The notes under the pieces are model-generated. The model was not told where the DNA came from, did no database searches, and saw only the letters and a list, made by a program, of their open reading frames with translations. A stretch of DNA of 64,000 nt, from NCBI GenBank assembly GCA_022376925.1, contig JAIOJX010000005.1, forward strand, positions 92,787,001-92,851,000, given 5' to 3'. Position 1 is the first letter of the stretch. Every line of letters starts with the position of its first letter. The DNA comes from Tragulus kanchil (taxonomy: Eukaryota; Chordata; Mammalia; Artiodactyla; Tragulidae). Made by a program: the position numbers and the translations under genes. Below are positions 49,976 to 61,400 of the stretch, piece after piece.

Positions 49976-50666
49976 TGGTTCTAACAAAACTTGACTCTAG
50001 GAGGCACTCATGGCAAAATGCCTTGGTACAGTGCACTTAGTTCTGTTGTCAAACGTGTTCAACTTCACTCTCTTAGATGGCATAATGCACTTACCAGTGA
50101 TTGGGGAAAGTTAAAGCACTGTGTTAAATTATTAAAGAGTTCTTTGGAGTTGAAATGTGAATATTTCATAAATACATAGGTTACTGAAGAAATGCCAGCT
50201 CTTAAGACACTTAAGAAACTTATCACAGCAAAGCAATTCTATGCTATCTCATGTTAGACTACCATATCTACAAAAGGAAAAGCCTTCAAATTTTTAAAAA
50301 TGCCCCATCCACATTTCATTGTATTCTAAATGAAAATTAATTCAAAAAAGAAATCCACTTCTAAAGCTCAAGTTATCCAAGAGGGCTGCCTAAATGCTAG
50401 CATCACTGTGGATATGTGTACGAGCACAGGCAAGACAGGCCCATATTTTTCGCTTAAAAAACATATCAGTCCCATTTTACAGACAGGCAATCTGAGACAG
50501 AGAGGTATCCACAAACTATCCCAAGGTTCCACAGGGATTTGGACCTAACTCTGAGTGATTCCAGTTGCCCATACTTGCTTAAACCACCTAGTATCAAGCT
50601 ATGAGACAGATGACTACATTTTGGTTCAGAAAACCAGTCTTATGCTTTATTCCATGGTGGTTCTCT

Positions 50667-51075
50667 ACAGCCTGTTGTACAGAGTGAAGTCAAAGCAAAA
50701 CAAATAACATTTATTAACACATATATATGGAAAATAGAAAAATGGTATTGATGAACCTATTTGCAGGGCAGGAGTAGAGATGCAGACACAGAGAACAGAC
50801 TGGTAGACACAGCAGAGGAAGAGGACAGGATGAACAGAGAGAGTAGCACTGAAACATACACCTTACCATGTGTAAAACAGACAGCAAGAGGGAAGCTGCT
50901 GTATAATACAGGGAGCCAGGGGGGTGGGATGGGGTCCTGGGTGAAAGGGACATTCAAGAGGGTGAGAACATGTATATGCATATTTATGGCTGATCCACAC
51001 TGTTGTATGGTAGAAACCAACACAACATTGTTAAGCAATTATCCTCCAATCTAAAACATTTTTAAAAAAGAAAAA
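50667..51075 (+). mobile_element. L1 3' end, plus strand, copy B
   Basis: Second copy of 49560-49975 through TD18, differing only in the A-rich tail. Confidence 0.7.
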
Positions 51076-51146
51076 CCATGGTGGTTCTAACAAAACTTGA
51101 CTCTAGGAGGCACTCATGGCAAAATGCCTTGGTACAGTGCACTTAG

Positions 51147-53380
51147 TTCTGTTGTCAAACGTGTTCAACTTCACTCTCTTAGATGGCATAATGCACTTAC
51201 CAGTGATTGGGGAAAGTTAAAGCACTGTGTTAAATTATTAAAGAGTTCTTTGGAGTTGAAATGTGAATATTTCATAAATACATAGGTTACTGAAGAAATG
51301 CCAGCTCTTAAGACACTTAAGAAACTTATCACAGCAAAGCAATTCTATGCTATCTCATGTTAGACTACCATATCTACAAAAGGAAAAGCCTTCAAATTTT
51401 TAAAAATGCCCCATCCACATTTCATTGTATTCTAAATGAAAATTAATTCAAAAAAGAAATCCACTTCTAAAGCTCAAGTTATCCAAGAGGGCTGCCTAAA
51501 TGCTAGCATCACTGTGGATATGTGTACGAGCACAGGCAAGACAGGTTAAGAAGATACAGTATTATTCCAAGAGGCATTTTTCTTCACAACCATCCATATG
51601 TACAAAAGAAATTAGAAACTTGTTGAAAAAAAGTGATGTGTGTTATCAGTTCAACCAATACGATCTCACACGGATATTTTTCTGAATAAATTTGGTATTT
51701 TGTTTTATAATAGGAAAACTAGGCAAAAAGATCCATGGAAAAAATGAAATAACTGAAACAGGTTACGGAAATGCAACCAGGGCTTTATCTTCCAAATTCA
51801 CTTTGCAATATTCCTATATGAACAGTTTATCTCGGAAGTAACTCTCCTAGGAAGTTATTTTATTTAAAAGAGGGACAAAAAGGGAGAAAGAGAAACGACG
51901 AGCGCAGGGATGTTTATCAATAAAGATAAACAAGAGAGACACGTTTGCAGCTCATCCAGAAAACGCCTGCCAAACACTCCTGCTACTTGTTTCCACCAAG
52001 TTATTGTTTTGGAAAACATCTTGTTCTGTCTTAAAATAACCTGCTTAATTGTTCTAAAAAAAAAAAAAACACTGCATTTCCATGGAGGGCTAAAGCGCTC
52101 CCACATTTCGATGCAAGAACTGATAAAGTAGAAATAAGTTATGCACCGAGCCACAAAAGAAAGCTGGAAAGTTCCAACCCTCCCCTGACATAAGAACACC
52201 AGCTACTGAATGAGTCCATCACAGCACCATCAGTGAAAGTAATGCCTGGTCCCTGTATGGTAAAGTCGAAAACTAGTATTCTGTTGTCAAACTTCATCTT
52301 AGATGGCATAATGCACTTACCAGTGATTGGGGAAAGTTAAAGCACTGTGTTAAATTATTAAAGAGTTCTTTGGAGTTGAAATGTGAATATTTCATAAATA
52401 CATAGGTTACTGAAGAAATGCCAGCTCTTAAGACACTTAAGAAACTTATCACAGCAAAGCAATTCTATGCTATCTCATGTTAGACTACCATATCTACAAA
52501 AGGAAAAGCCTTCAAATTTTTAAAAATGCCCCATCCACATTTCATTGTATTCTAAATGAAAATTAATTCAAAAAAGAAATCCACTTCTAAAGCTCAAGTT
52601 ATCCAAGAGGGCTGCCTAAATGCTAGCATCACTGTGGATATGTGTACGAGCACAGGCAAGACAGGTTAAGAAGATACAGTATTATTCCAAGAGGCATTTT
52701 TCTTCACAACCATCCATATGTACAAAAGAAATTAGAAACTTGTTGAAAAAAAGTGATGTGTGTTATCAGTTCAACCAATACGATCTCACACGGATATTTT
52801 TCTGAATAAATTTGGTATTTTGTTTTATAATAGGAAAACTAGGAAAAAAGATCCATGGAAAAAATGAAATAACTGAAACAGGTTACGGAAATGCAACCAG
52901 GGCTTTATCTTCCAAATTCACTTTGCAATATTCCTATATGAACAGTTTATCTCGGAAGTAACTCTCCTAGGAAGTTATTTTATTTAAAAGAGGGAAAAAA
53001 AGGAGAAAGAGAAACGACGAGCGCAGGGATGTTTATCAATAAAGATAAACAAGAGAGACACGTTTGCAGCTCATCCAGAAAACGCCTGCCAAACACTCCT
53101 GCTACTTGTTTCCACCAAGTTATTGTTTTGGAAAACATCTTGTTCTGTCTTAAAATAACCTGCTTAATTGTTCTAAAAAAAAAAAAAACACTGCATTTCC
53201 ATGGAGGGCTAAAGCGCTCCCACATTTCGATGCAAGAACTGATAAAGTAGAAATAAGTTATGCACCGAGCCACAAAAGAAAGCTGGAAAGTTCCAACCCT
53301 CCCCTGACATAAGAACACCAGCTACTGAATGAGTCCATCACAGCACCATCAGTGAAAGTAATGCCTGGTCCCTGTATGGT
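51147..53380. repeat. Tandem duplication TD19
   Basis: Copy A 51147-52261, copy B 52279-53380, offset settling at 1119-1120 after B loses 12 bases in its first 22. 51147-51545 is triplicated with TD18. Confidence 0.97.
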
Positions 53381-54149
53381 ATTTGAAGAATAACAGTCAT
53401 ACAAACCACCTTACTTCTCTGTATAATGAAAATTAGCCACACCTGCGACTACAAGTCAACTAATAATTTACATTTTTCGAGAAGATCAAAATGACCTTGG
53501 ACATTTTTAGTCTTCAGTCTGAAGGCTCCAATCCTCCCACTAAGAATTAGAATTTCTTCCCAGTTCTACATGGATAAAAGATGTTAAGACTGGGAAAGTC
53601 CTAGAGAAATGAGGGAGTTTAAAAAAAAAAAAAAAAAAAGTTGTGAAAGACAAAGTCTGACACCCATAATACGGGAAGATTTTCATGAACCGAGTGTAAC
53701 TCAAAATGTGTTTGTTTCATAAGCCTGTCAGGCGATGAACAGACACTGTCCCCCAACTCAGCTGACCACCCTGAACCATCCCCACGCTTTGGCGGCTCAC
53801 CCCCGGCCTAGCTCTTCGTACTCCTGGGTGGAGGGCTGGGGGCGGGAACTCCTGTCTTAAGCCTTGACATCTGCGGAGCATTTCCCAATAGCGAGACAAG
53901 GCCCCTCAGCTGGAGGAAGTGGATACTGACAAGAGGAGGGAGGGAAACAGACAGAGCTAGAATTCGAGTGCCAAAGAGCAGGGAGAGAATCACGCAGACT
54001 CTGTGCGGTCCGACTGGGTCGGGATGGCAAAGCCCAGGTGCCCGGACTAAAGTTGGCACCTCCAAAGTCAAAGAATGCAACCTGGGTGCGCGGGTACAAA
54101 CACGGCCTTCGGTTTCCCGAAGCTGGTTAAGTTAGCACAGGGTTCCCGG
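51546..54149. other. Unique intronic sequence next to BICC1 exon 1
   Basis: Apart from TD19 I recognise no transposon here. The lack of repeats near a developmental gene promoter could reflect conserved regulatory DNA, but the sequence alone does not prove it. From about 53700 GC content rises towards the CpG island. Confidence 0.4.
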
Positions 54150-54340
54150 TGCTTGGAAACCTGGGCGGCGTGGAAGGGTGGGGACTCCGGCGAGGTCTCC
54201 ACTCCCTGGGTGTCCTTCAGCTCCGCGGGGGAAGGGGCCGGGGAACTAAGTCGGCTTTGGACCGGGCGCTGGGACGCGGGGCGGGGATGTCCGGAAAAGT
54301 GTCCGGGGACTCGGTCGGGAGTCCGAGAACGCGGGGGGAT

Positions 54341-54349
54341 GCCTACCTT
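54341..54349 (-). other. BICC1 exon 1 splice donor
   Basis: Read on the minus strand the sequence is AAG|GTAGGC, with the invariant GT at 54346-54345. It closes the recognised reading frame exactly where the conserved peptide stops matching and the downstream frame becomes unrelated sequence. Confidence 0.85.
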
Positions 54350-54536
54350 GTAACATGGCCTCAAGTTTCTTCCTGTCCACGCGGAAGCGCTCTTCGCTCC
54401 ATTCAGGGCTGTGCAGGGGCGCCCCGGCGACCAGGTCGTCCTCAGAGCCGGGCATGGGCGAGTCCGTGCTGCGCTCGCTGTTGGAGCCCGGGTCCGACTG
54501 CGCGGCCAGGTAGCTGGGCTCGCCCTGGGCGGCCAT
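54347..54536 (-). CDS. BICC1: BICC1 exon 1 (N-terminal coding part)
   Basis: BICC1 is a cytoplasmic RNA-binding protein with KH domains and a C-terminal SAM domain that regulates translation of target mRNAs and is needed for left-right patterning and kidney tubule integrity (family knowledge). The exon encodes 63 codons plus one base, beginning MAAQGEPSYLAAQSDPGSNS and ending in KKLEAMLQ; this agrees with the N-terminus of mammalian BICC1 as I remember it, with only a few substitutions. The segment lies before the first KH domain and is acidic and Ser-rich. The start is ATG at 54536-54534 in the context CACCATGG, an optimal Kozak site. The exon ends in CAA G followed by GTAGGC, so the intron is phase 1. 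All later exons would lie left of this window, since none of the KH or SAM sequence appears in 1-54346. Confidence 0.93.
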
Positions 54537-54836
54537 GGTGGGCGCGCGGCGCTCGGGCTCCGGCTGCCGCCGCTGCTCCGCCTGAGCCGCCTCCGCTCGC
54601 CCGCCGGACTCCAGTGGCTCCCCGCGCCGCGGCGCTAGCTCGTGCCCCAGCGACCGCCGACGCCGCCGCCAACGCCGCCGCCACGGAGTCCCGTGCGCAT
54701 CCCAGCCCCGGGCGCCGCCTACACCGCCCGCCGCTCCGCGTCCGGGCCCCGGGCCCCGGCCAGTGGCTGCACCGCCCCCAGCCAGCAACGCCCGCGCGGA
54801 ATGAGCGCGCCGCGCCGCCCGCGCCTCCATCCGCAC
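54537..54836 (-). other. Open in-frame extension upstream of the BICC1 start
   Basis: The BICC1 reading frame stays open for 100 codons upstream of the recognised ATG, back to another ATG at 54836-54834. The predicted peptide is rich in Arg, Ala and Gly with a run of WRRRWRRRRR. The upstream ATG is in a weak context (C at -3), while the main ATG is in an optimal one. GC-rich 5' leaders often lack stops by composition alone, so I treat this as 5' UTR or promoter rather than protein. Confidence 0.35.
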
Positions 54837-54883
54837 TGCCCCGGCGCCCCCTCCCCGCCCGCCGCCCCTGCAGCCGCGAGCTC

Positions 54884-54888
54884 ATTGG
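54884..54888 (-). promoter_or_regulatory. CCAAT box upstream of BICC1
   Basis: ATTGG on the plus strand reads CCAAT on the minus strand, about 350 bp upstream of the BICC1 start codon and inside the CpG island. GC-rich Sp/KLF-like sequence at 54851-54868 lies just downstream in the direction of transcription. NF-Y binding is inferred from the motif only. Confidence 0.5.
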
Positions 54889-54960
54889 CCGGGCCAGCCC
54901 ACGGGGAGCCGCGGCGGGCGGGCAGGCGGCCCCTGGCTCGCGCTCACACTCGCGCGCACA

Positions 54961-55984
54961 CACCACGTACACACTACCACTTTCCTGCGCTTACACGTCG
55001 AAGTCTTGTCCCATACATATATTTTCACAGTCCTTCCATCACGGACACTCGCCAAGTTCAAGCACAGCACCCTCCTGAACGCAGTTGAAGTACACACACA
55101 ACTGTCCTTCTCTTGACCTACAAACTACACACTAAAAGTCACAGACCCAGTCGGTCCCACAAGTTTGCAACGCGAGGAAGGAGAAAAAGAGGAGGACCGC
55201 GGAAGAAACAACGTCCATCTCTCGCAGACATCTCTGTGGTTCTGGCTTCCATGAAGCTTACTCTCTACTACTATGTGCTCAAAGAGGAGGATTTCTCCTC
55301 TCATCCCACCCAGTGGCCAGCTGCACAAGAGGTGAGCAGAGGCTTGCTCTTTTTATTGTGAGGAATGACTTTGTTTTTGTTTTTGTTTTCTTGAATGAGG
55401 TGAGGGGAGTCATTTTCTATGTGATTCTCAGGAAACAGATTCAGCTGGTTAAAAAAAAAAGGCGGGGTGGTCTTGTGAGAAAACAGGCTGTGAGATTGCA
55501 GTGGTGGTTAGCTGAATCCAGCTGGCATCTCGGTAGGGCTGTCTTGTTAGGGATGGAGTGCTCTTCTCTGTTCCCAGGGTCAGCCTCTGACAGGTGACGG
55601 CCAGTAAATGAACCTCTGATCCTACCTGCCCAGGGCAGCAGTTCACCCACCACTTCTCTCCAACTGGGACTTGAAGCACCAAGGAAGAAGAAGGTGCTTG
55701 CACCAGGAAATCTCATCGGAACTCTATTTTGCCAGCTCACATTGATTCATACTCTCTTTTGTAACCAAAAGCACAAAGTTGTTCTGTTTTTCTTTTTTAC
55801 TTTTTCTGGTGGGGAGGAGGGCTGGGATGGGAATGTAGTTTGTCACCCACCACAGGAGACTTACTGGCCTACACAAAGGTCAAGCCATGTCATTGGCATG
55901 AGCCTGTGGATGATCCTGGACTATGATTAAGATTAACCAAATGTCGTGAAGGTTCAGTTGCCTATTTAACAAGAAATGACTCTG
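54961..55984. other. Unique sequence upstream of BICC1
   Basis: CA-rich transition out of the CpG island (54945-54980), then unique sequence with no recognised gene or repeat until a MIR fragment at 55985. Confidence 0.4.
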
Positions 55985-56115
55985 CTGAGTAACATGATAT
56001 GATTTGACAGATGAAGAAACTGGAATTGTAAGAAGTCACATGACATGATTAAGGTCACAGAGCAGCAGATGATGGAGCTAAGAATTAAACCCAGGTCTGT
56101 GTCTGTGGCACATAA
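55985..56115 (+). mobile_element. MIR SINE fragment, copy A
   Basis: Contains GACAGATGAAGAAACTGGAA, TAAGGTCACAGAGCAGCAGA and ATTAAACCCAGGTCTGTGTC. Second copy at 57072-57202 through TD20. Confidence 0.78.
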
Positions 56116-56339
56116 TCTCCACAAAACCCTGCATTGTTGAGCAGGAAACCCTCCTGTTGAAAGTTACCTCCTGAAGAACCAGGAGCAGACTAGACCTACA
56201 GCTTAACTGTTTGATTCACCAGTGTGGTCCTTCTCAGAACTTACGAATTACTGTGCAAAGCACTAATGTGAACAGCAAAAGAAGTTATCAAGGAGCCCTC
56301 CGTCGGGGACAATTAATGCCTTTTTGTATCAACAGATAT

Positions 56340-56450
56340 TTGGGGGCCTCCCCACTCCAAATACACAGTTTGATCCCTGGTCAGGGAACTAAATCCAATA
56401 TGTCCCAACTAAGACCAGGAGTAGCCAAACAAATATTTTGGGGGGTAACC
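56340..56450 (+). mobile_element. Degraded CHR-like SINE fragment, copy A
   Basis: Old remnant around GTTTGATCCCTGGTCAGGGA. Second copy at 57427-57537 through TD20. Confidence 0.5.
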
Positions 56451-57889
56451 TACTAAGTAATGAAAACTGTGTTAGACACAAAGAGCAGTGACCAAAACAG
56501 ATACTATCCCTAGGCACCTGGAGCTGACATTCTTAGCAAATTCATTTTCTATGTGATTCTCGGAAACAGATTCAGCAAAAGGGGTGTTTGGGTTAGCGGG
56601 GAATCCAGCTGGCATCTCGGTAGGGCTGTCTTGTTAGGGATGGAGTGCTCTTCTCTGTTCCCAGGGTCAGCCTCTGACAGGTGACGGCCAGTAAATGAAC
56701 CTCTGATCCTACCTGCCCAGGGCAGCAGTTCACCCACCACTTCTCTCCAACTGGGACTTGAAGCACCAAGGAAGAAGAAGGTGCTTGCACCAGGAAATCT
56801 CATCGGAACTCTATTTTGCCAGCTCACATTGATTCATACTCTCTTTGTAACCAAAAGCACAAAGTTGTTCTGTTTTTCTTTTTTACTTTTTCTGGTGGGG
56901 AGGAGGGCTGGGATGGGAATGTAGTTTGTCACCCACCACAGGAGACTTACTGGCCTACACAAAGGTCAAGCCATGTCATTGGCATGAGCCTGTGGATGAT
57001 CCTGGACTATGATTAAGATTAACCAAATGTCGTGAAGGTTCAGTTGCCTATTTAACAAGAAATGACTCTGCTGAGTAACATGATATGATTTGACAGATGA
57101 AGAAACTGGAATTGTAAGAAGTCACATGACATGATTAAGGTCACAGAGCAGCAGATGATGGAGCTAAGAATTAAACCCAGGTCTGTGTCTGTGGCACATA
57201 ATCTCCACAAAACCCTGCATTGTTGAGCAGGAAACCCTCCTGTTGAAAGTTACCTCCTGAAGAACCAGGAGCAGACTAGACCTACAGCTTAACTGTTTGA
57301 TTCACCAGTGTGGTCCTTCTCAGAACTTACGAATTACTGTGCAAAGCACTAATGTGAACAGCAAAAGAAGTTATCAAGGAGCCCTCCGTCGGGGACAATT
57401 AATGCCTTTTTGTATCAACAGATATTTGGGGGCCTCCCCACTCCAAATACACAGTTTGATCCCTGGTCAGGGAACTAAATCCAATATGTCCCAACTAAGA
57501 CCAGGAGTAGCCAAACAAATATTTTGGGGGGTAACCTACTAAGTAATGAAAACTGTGTTAGACACAAAGAGCAGTGACCAAAAACAGATACTATCCCTAG
57601 GCACCTGGAGCTGACATTCTAGTGAGAAAGATAGAATGTTAAATCAAAAATAAATGTATAAATCACTCAGAAAAATAGAAAACTGCACCGATATTAAGCA
57701 TGACAAATAAGAGACTCATACACAAAAAGCTGTAATGAAGTAATTGGAATCAGTCAGAGAAGTCAGTGGATGATTCTCTGAGAAAGTGATTCTGGAGCTG
57801 AGAATAGAAGATTGAGAAGAAATTAAGTGGATAAGAAAGACGGGGGAAAAGCCTTCCCTGAAAATGATCATTTGATCATAATGACACTA

Positions 57890-58016
57890 TTATGATCAAG
57901 TATGTCACAATTACCCTTACTTTCCAGTCAAGGAAACTAAGGAACAGGAGATAAAGTAACTTGCCAAGGTTGCACAAGTAAGTTTTGGAATCATGATTTG
58001 AACCCAGATACTCTCC
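57890..58016 (+). mobile_element. MIR SINE fragment
   Basis: Contains AAGGAAACTAAGGAACAGGA, TAACTTGCCAAGGTTGCACA and TTTGAACCCAGATACTCTCC. Confidence 0.75.
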
Positions 58017-58088
58017 CTTGAAAATTAGATTTGAAGCATGTTATGCTCAGCCACTAAGTTACATTGACTCTTTTTTTGTTTTTAATTC

Positions 58089-58358
58089 TTTTTTTTTTTT
58101 TTGGCCTCTTTTTGTTGACTTTTTATTTATTTTTCATCCATCTTTATTCTTTGGCCTGTGTGGGCCTACCACTGAAGTGGCCTCTTTTGTTGCTGAGCAT
58201 TGGCTCTGGGCAAATGTGCTCAGGAGCGCTGGCTCATAATTGGACACACTGGTCCAGCCACTCCATGGCACATGGGATCTTCCTGGACCAGGGGTCAAAA
58301 CAGTGCCCCTTGTACTGCAAGGCGTAATCTTTACCCCCTGGACCACCAGGGAAGCCCT
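58089..58358 (-). mobile_element. Lineage-specific SINE, minus strand
   Basis: Reverse-complement member with a T-run at its tail and CCACCAGGGAAGCCCT at its head. TACATTGACTCTT before it and TACATTGGCTCTT after it look like a slightly diverged target-site duplication. It lies just upstream of the L1 ORF2 fragment. Confidence 0.88.
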
Positions 58359-58449
58359 ACATTGGCTCTTAATAGGATCTGGGCAAGCAAAGATCATATG
58401 GTTAAAGGAGGCAGCATGGAGAATGAAAAGAAAACCAGCACACAACAGA

Positions 58450-61400
58450 TCATGCAGAAATCCAAAGGATTCTAAGAGACTATTATGAACAACTATATGG
58501 CAACAAACTGGACAACCTGGAAGAAATGGACAGTTTCTTGGAGAAAATTAATCTCCCAAGACTGAGCCAGGAAGAAACAGAAACTTTGAACAACCCAATC
58601 ACAAGCTCAGAAATCGAATTTGTGATTAAAAATCTACCCCAAAATAAAAGCCCAGGGCCAGATGGCTTCACAGCCGAATTCTACCAAACATTTAAAGAAG
58701 AGCTAATGCCTGTCCTTCTAAAACTCTTCCAAAAAATTGCACAGGAAGGAAAACTTCCAAACATATTCTACGAGGCCACCATCACCCTGATACCCAAACC
58801 AGGCAAAGACAACACAAAAAAAGAAAACTATAGGCCAATTTCACTGATGAACTTAGATGCCAAGATCCTCAACAAAATCTTAGCAAACAGAATTCAACGA
58901 CATGTCAAAAAACTCATACATCACGATCAAGTCGGGTTCATCCCAGGCATGCAAGGCTTCTTCAACATCCGCAAATCAATCAATGTGATACACCATATCA
59001 ACAAATTGAAAGACAAAAATCACATGATCATCTCAATAGGTGCAGAAAAAGCCTTCGACAAACTACAACATCCATTTATGATAAAAACTCTTCAGAAAAT
59101 GGGCATAGAAGGAACCTATCTCAACATAATAAAAGCCATATATGAGAAGCCTACAGCGAACATTATCCTTAATGGTGAAAAACTGAAAGCATTCCCTCTA
59201 AGATCAGGAACAAGACAGGGGTGTCCACTTTCATCACTACTATTCAACATAGTCCTGGAAGTCCTAGCAACAGCAATAAGAGAAAGAAATCAAAGGAATC
59301 CAGATTGGAAAAGAAGAAGTCAAGCTCTCTCTTTTTGCAGACGACATGATATTATACATAGAAAACCCGAAAGACACTGTTACAAAGCTACTAGAGCTAA
59401 TCAACGAATTCAGCAAAGTCGCAGGATACAAAGTCAACACACAGAAATCACTGGCATTCCTATACACAAACAATGAAAAATCAGAAAACAAAATCAAACA
59501 GGCAGTCCCCTTCACCATTGCAACTAAAAGAATCAAATACCTAGGAATAAACCTACCCAAAGAAACAAAAGAATTGTACACTGAAAATTACAAGACACTC
59601 ATGAGAGAAATTAAAGAAGACTTAAACAGATGGAGAGATATTCCATGTTCCTGGGTCAGAAGAATCAATATGGTGAAAACGACCATACTACCAAATATCA
59701 TCTACAGATTCAATGCAATACCTATCCAACTACCAATGACATTTTTCACAGAACTAGACCAAAGAAGAACACAGTACATATGGAAACACAAAAGACCTCA
59801 AATAACATATTCTACGAGGCCACCATCACCCTGATACCCAAACCAGGCAAAGACAACACAAAAAAAGAAAACTATAGGCCAATTTCACTGATGAACTTAG
59901 ATGCCAAGATCCTCAACAAAATCTTAGCAAACAGAATTCAACGACATGTCAAAAAACTCATACATCACGATCAAGTCGGGTTCATCCCAGGCATGCAAGG
60001 CTTCTTCAACATCCGCAAATCAATCAATGTGATACACCATATCAACAAATTGAAAGACAAAAATCACATGATCATCTCAATAGGTGCAGAAAAAGCCTTC
60101 GACAAACTACAACATCCATTTATGATAAAAACTCTTCAGAAAATGGGCATAGAAGGAACCTATCTCAACATAATAAAAGCCATATATGAGAAGCCTACAG
60201 CGAACATTATCCTTAATGGTGAAAAACTGAAAGCATTCCCTCTAAGATCAGGAACAAGACAGGGGTGTCCACTTTCATCACTACTATTCAACATAGTCCT
60301 GGAAGTCCTAGCAACAGCAATAAGAGAAAGAAATCAAAGGAATCCAGATTGGAAAAGAAGAAGTCAAGCTCTCTCTTTTTGCAGACGACATGATATTATA
60401 CATAGAAAACCCGAAAGACACTGTTACAAAGCTACTAGAGCTAATCAACGAATTCAGCAAAGTCGCAGGATACAAAGTCAACACACAGAAATCACTGGCA
60501 TTCCTATACACAAACAATGAAAAATCAGAAAACAAAATCAAACAGGCAGTCCCCTTCACCATTGCAACTAAAAGAATCAAATACCTAGGAATAAACCTAC
60601 CCAAAGAAACAAAAGAATTGTACACTGAAAATTACAAGACACTCATGAGAGAAATTAAAGAAGACTTAAACAGATGGAGAGATATTCCATGTTCCTGGGT
60701 CAGAAGAATCAATATGGTGAAAACGACCATACTACCAAATATCATCTACAGATTCAATGCAATACCTATCCAACTACCAATGACATTTTTCACAGAACTA
60801 GACCAAAGAAGAACACAGTACATATGGAAACACAAAAGACCTCAAATAGCCAAAGCAATCCTGAGAAAGAAAAACGGAGCTGGAGGGATCAGCCTCCCTA
60901 ACTTCAGACTCTACTACAAAGCAACAGTCATCAAGACAGTATGGTACTGGCACAAAAACAGAACTATAGATCAATGGAACAAGATCGAGACCCCAGAGAT
61001 AAACCCACGCACCTATGGGTACCTTATCTTTGACAAAGGAGGTGAACATATAAAATGGGACAAAGACAGCCATTCAACAAGTGGTGCTCGGAAAATTGGA
61101 CAGCTACATACAAAAAAATGAAATTGGAACATTTCCTGACACCATACACAAAGATCAACTCAAAATGGATTAAAGACCTAAATATAAGACCAGAAACCAT
61201 CAAACTCTTAGAGGAGAATATAGGCAAAACCCTCAAGGACATCAATCAAAGCAAGATCTTCTCTGACCCACCCACTAGAATAGCGGAACTGAAAAGAAAA
61301 ATGAACATGTGGGACCTAATGAAACTTAAAAGCTTTTGCACAGCAAAGAAATTACAAAAAATCTCAACAGACACTCCACAGAGTGGGAGAAAATCATAGC

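Larger units (their letters stand above)
49357..51545. repeat. Tandem duplication TD18
   Basis: Copy A 49357-50439, copy B 50464-51545, offset 1106-1107, filler 50440-50463. Begins inside a MIR and contains an L1 3' end. Confidence 0.97.
1..54346 (-). other. BICC1: BICC1 intron 1 (inferred)
   Basis: Everything left of the exon 1 donor is inferred to be first-intron sequence, because no further BICC1 coding sequence is present and mammalian BICC1 has a very long first intron (established knowledge). The content is transposon fragments of several ages, single-copy AT-rich DNA and the duplicated blocks listed separately. No other host exon is recognisable. Confidence 0.7.
54150..54960 (-). promoter_or_regulatory. 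CpG island and promoter region of BICC1
   Basis: This block is very GC-rich and dense in CpG, in sharp contrast to the AT-rich flanks, and it encloses BICC1 exon 1. On the minus strand, upstream of the ATG, there is a CCAAT box and a cluster of GC-box-like CCGCCC runs. No TATA box is obvious, which is usual for a CpG-island promoter. The exact start site cannot be read from sequence; it probably falls between the CCAAT box and the ATG. Confidence 0.8.
55410..57620. repeat. Tandem duplication TD20
   Basis: Copy A 55410-56533, copy B 56542-57620. The start of B is badly damaged: about 44 bases are missing between 56562 and 56602, after which the offset is stable at 1087. Lies just upstream of the BICC1 CpG island. 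Confidence 0.96.

Noticed and set aside
54149..55078. A 309-codon plus-strand open frame across the BICC1 CpG island
   Set aside because: It is antisense to the recognised BICC1 exon, is low-complexity Pro/Ala/Arg, and exists because GC-rich DNA has few stop codons.
9587..58358. tRNA genes suggested by A-box and B-box motifs
   Set aside because: The motifs sit in SINE heads with SINE 3' bodies and A-rich tails; none folds as an intact tRNA with an acceptor stem that I can recognise.
59630..60520. A 296-codon ORF2 frame as a separate L1 or a fusion
   Set aside because: It spans the TD21 joint at about 59804 and joins two parts of the same ORF2 out of order, so it is an artefact of the duplication.
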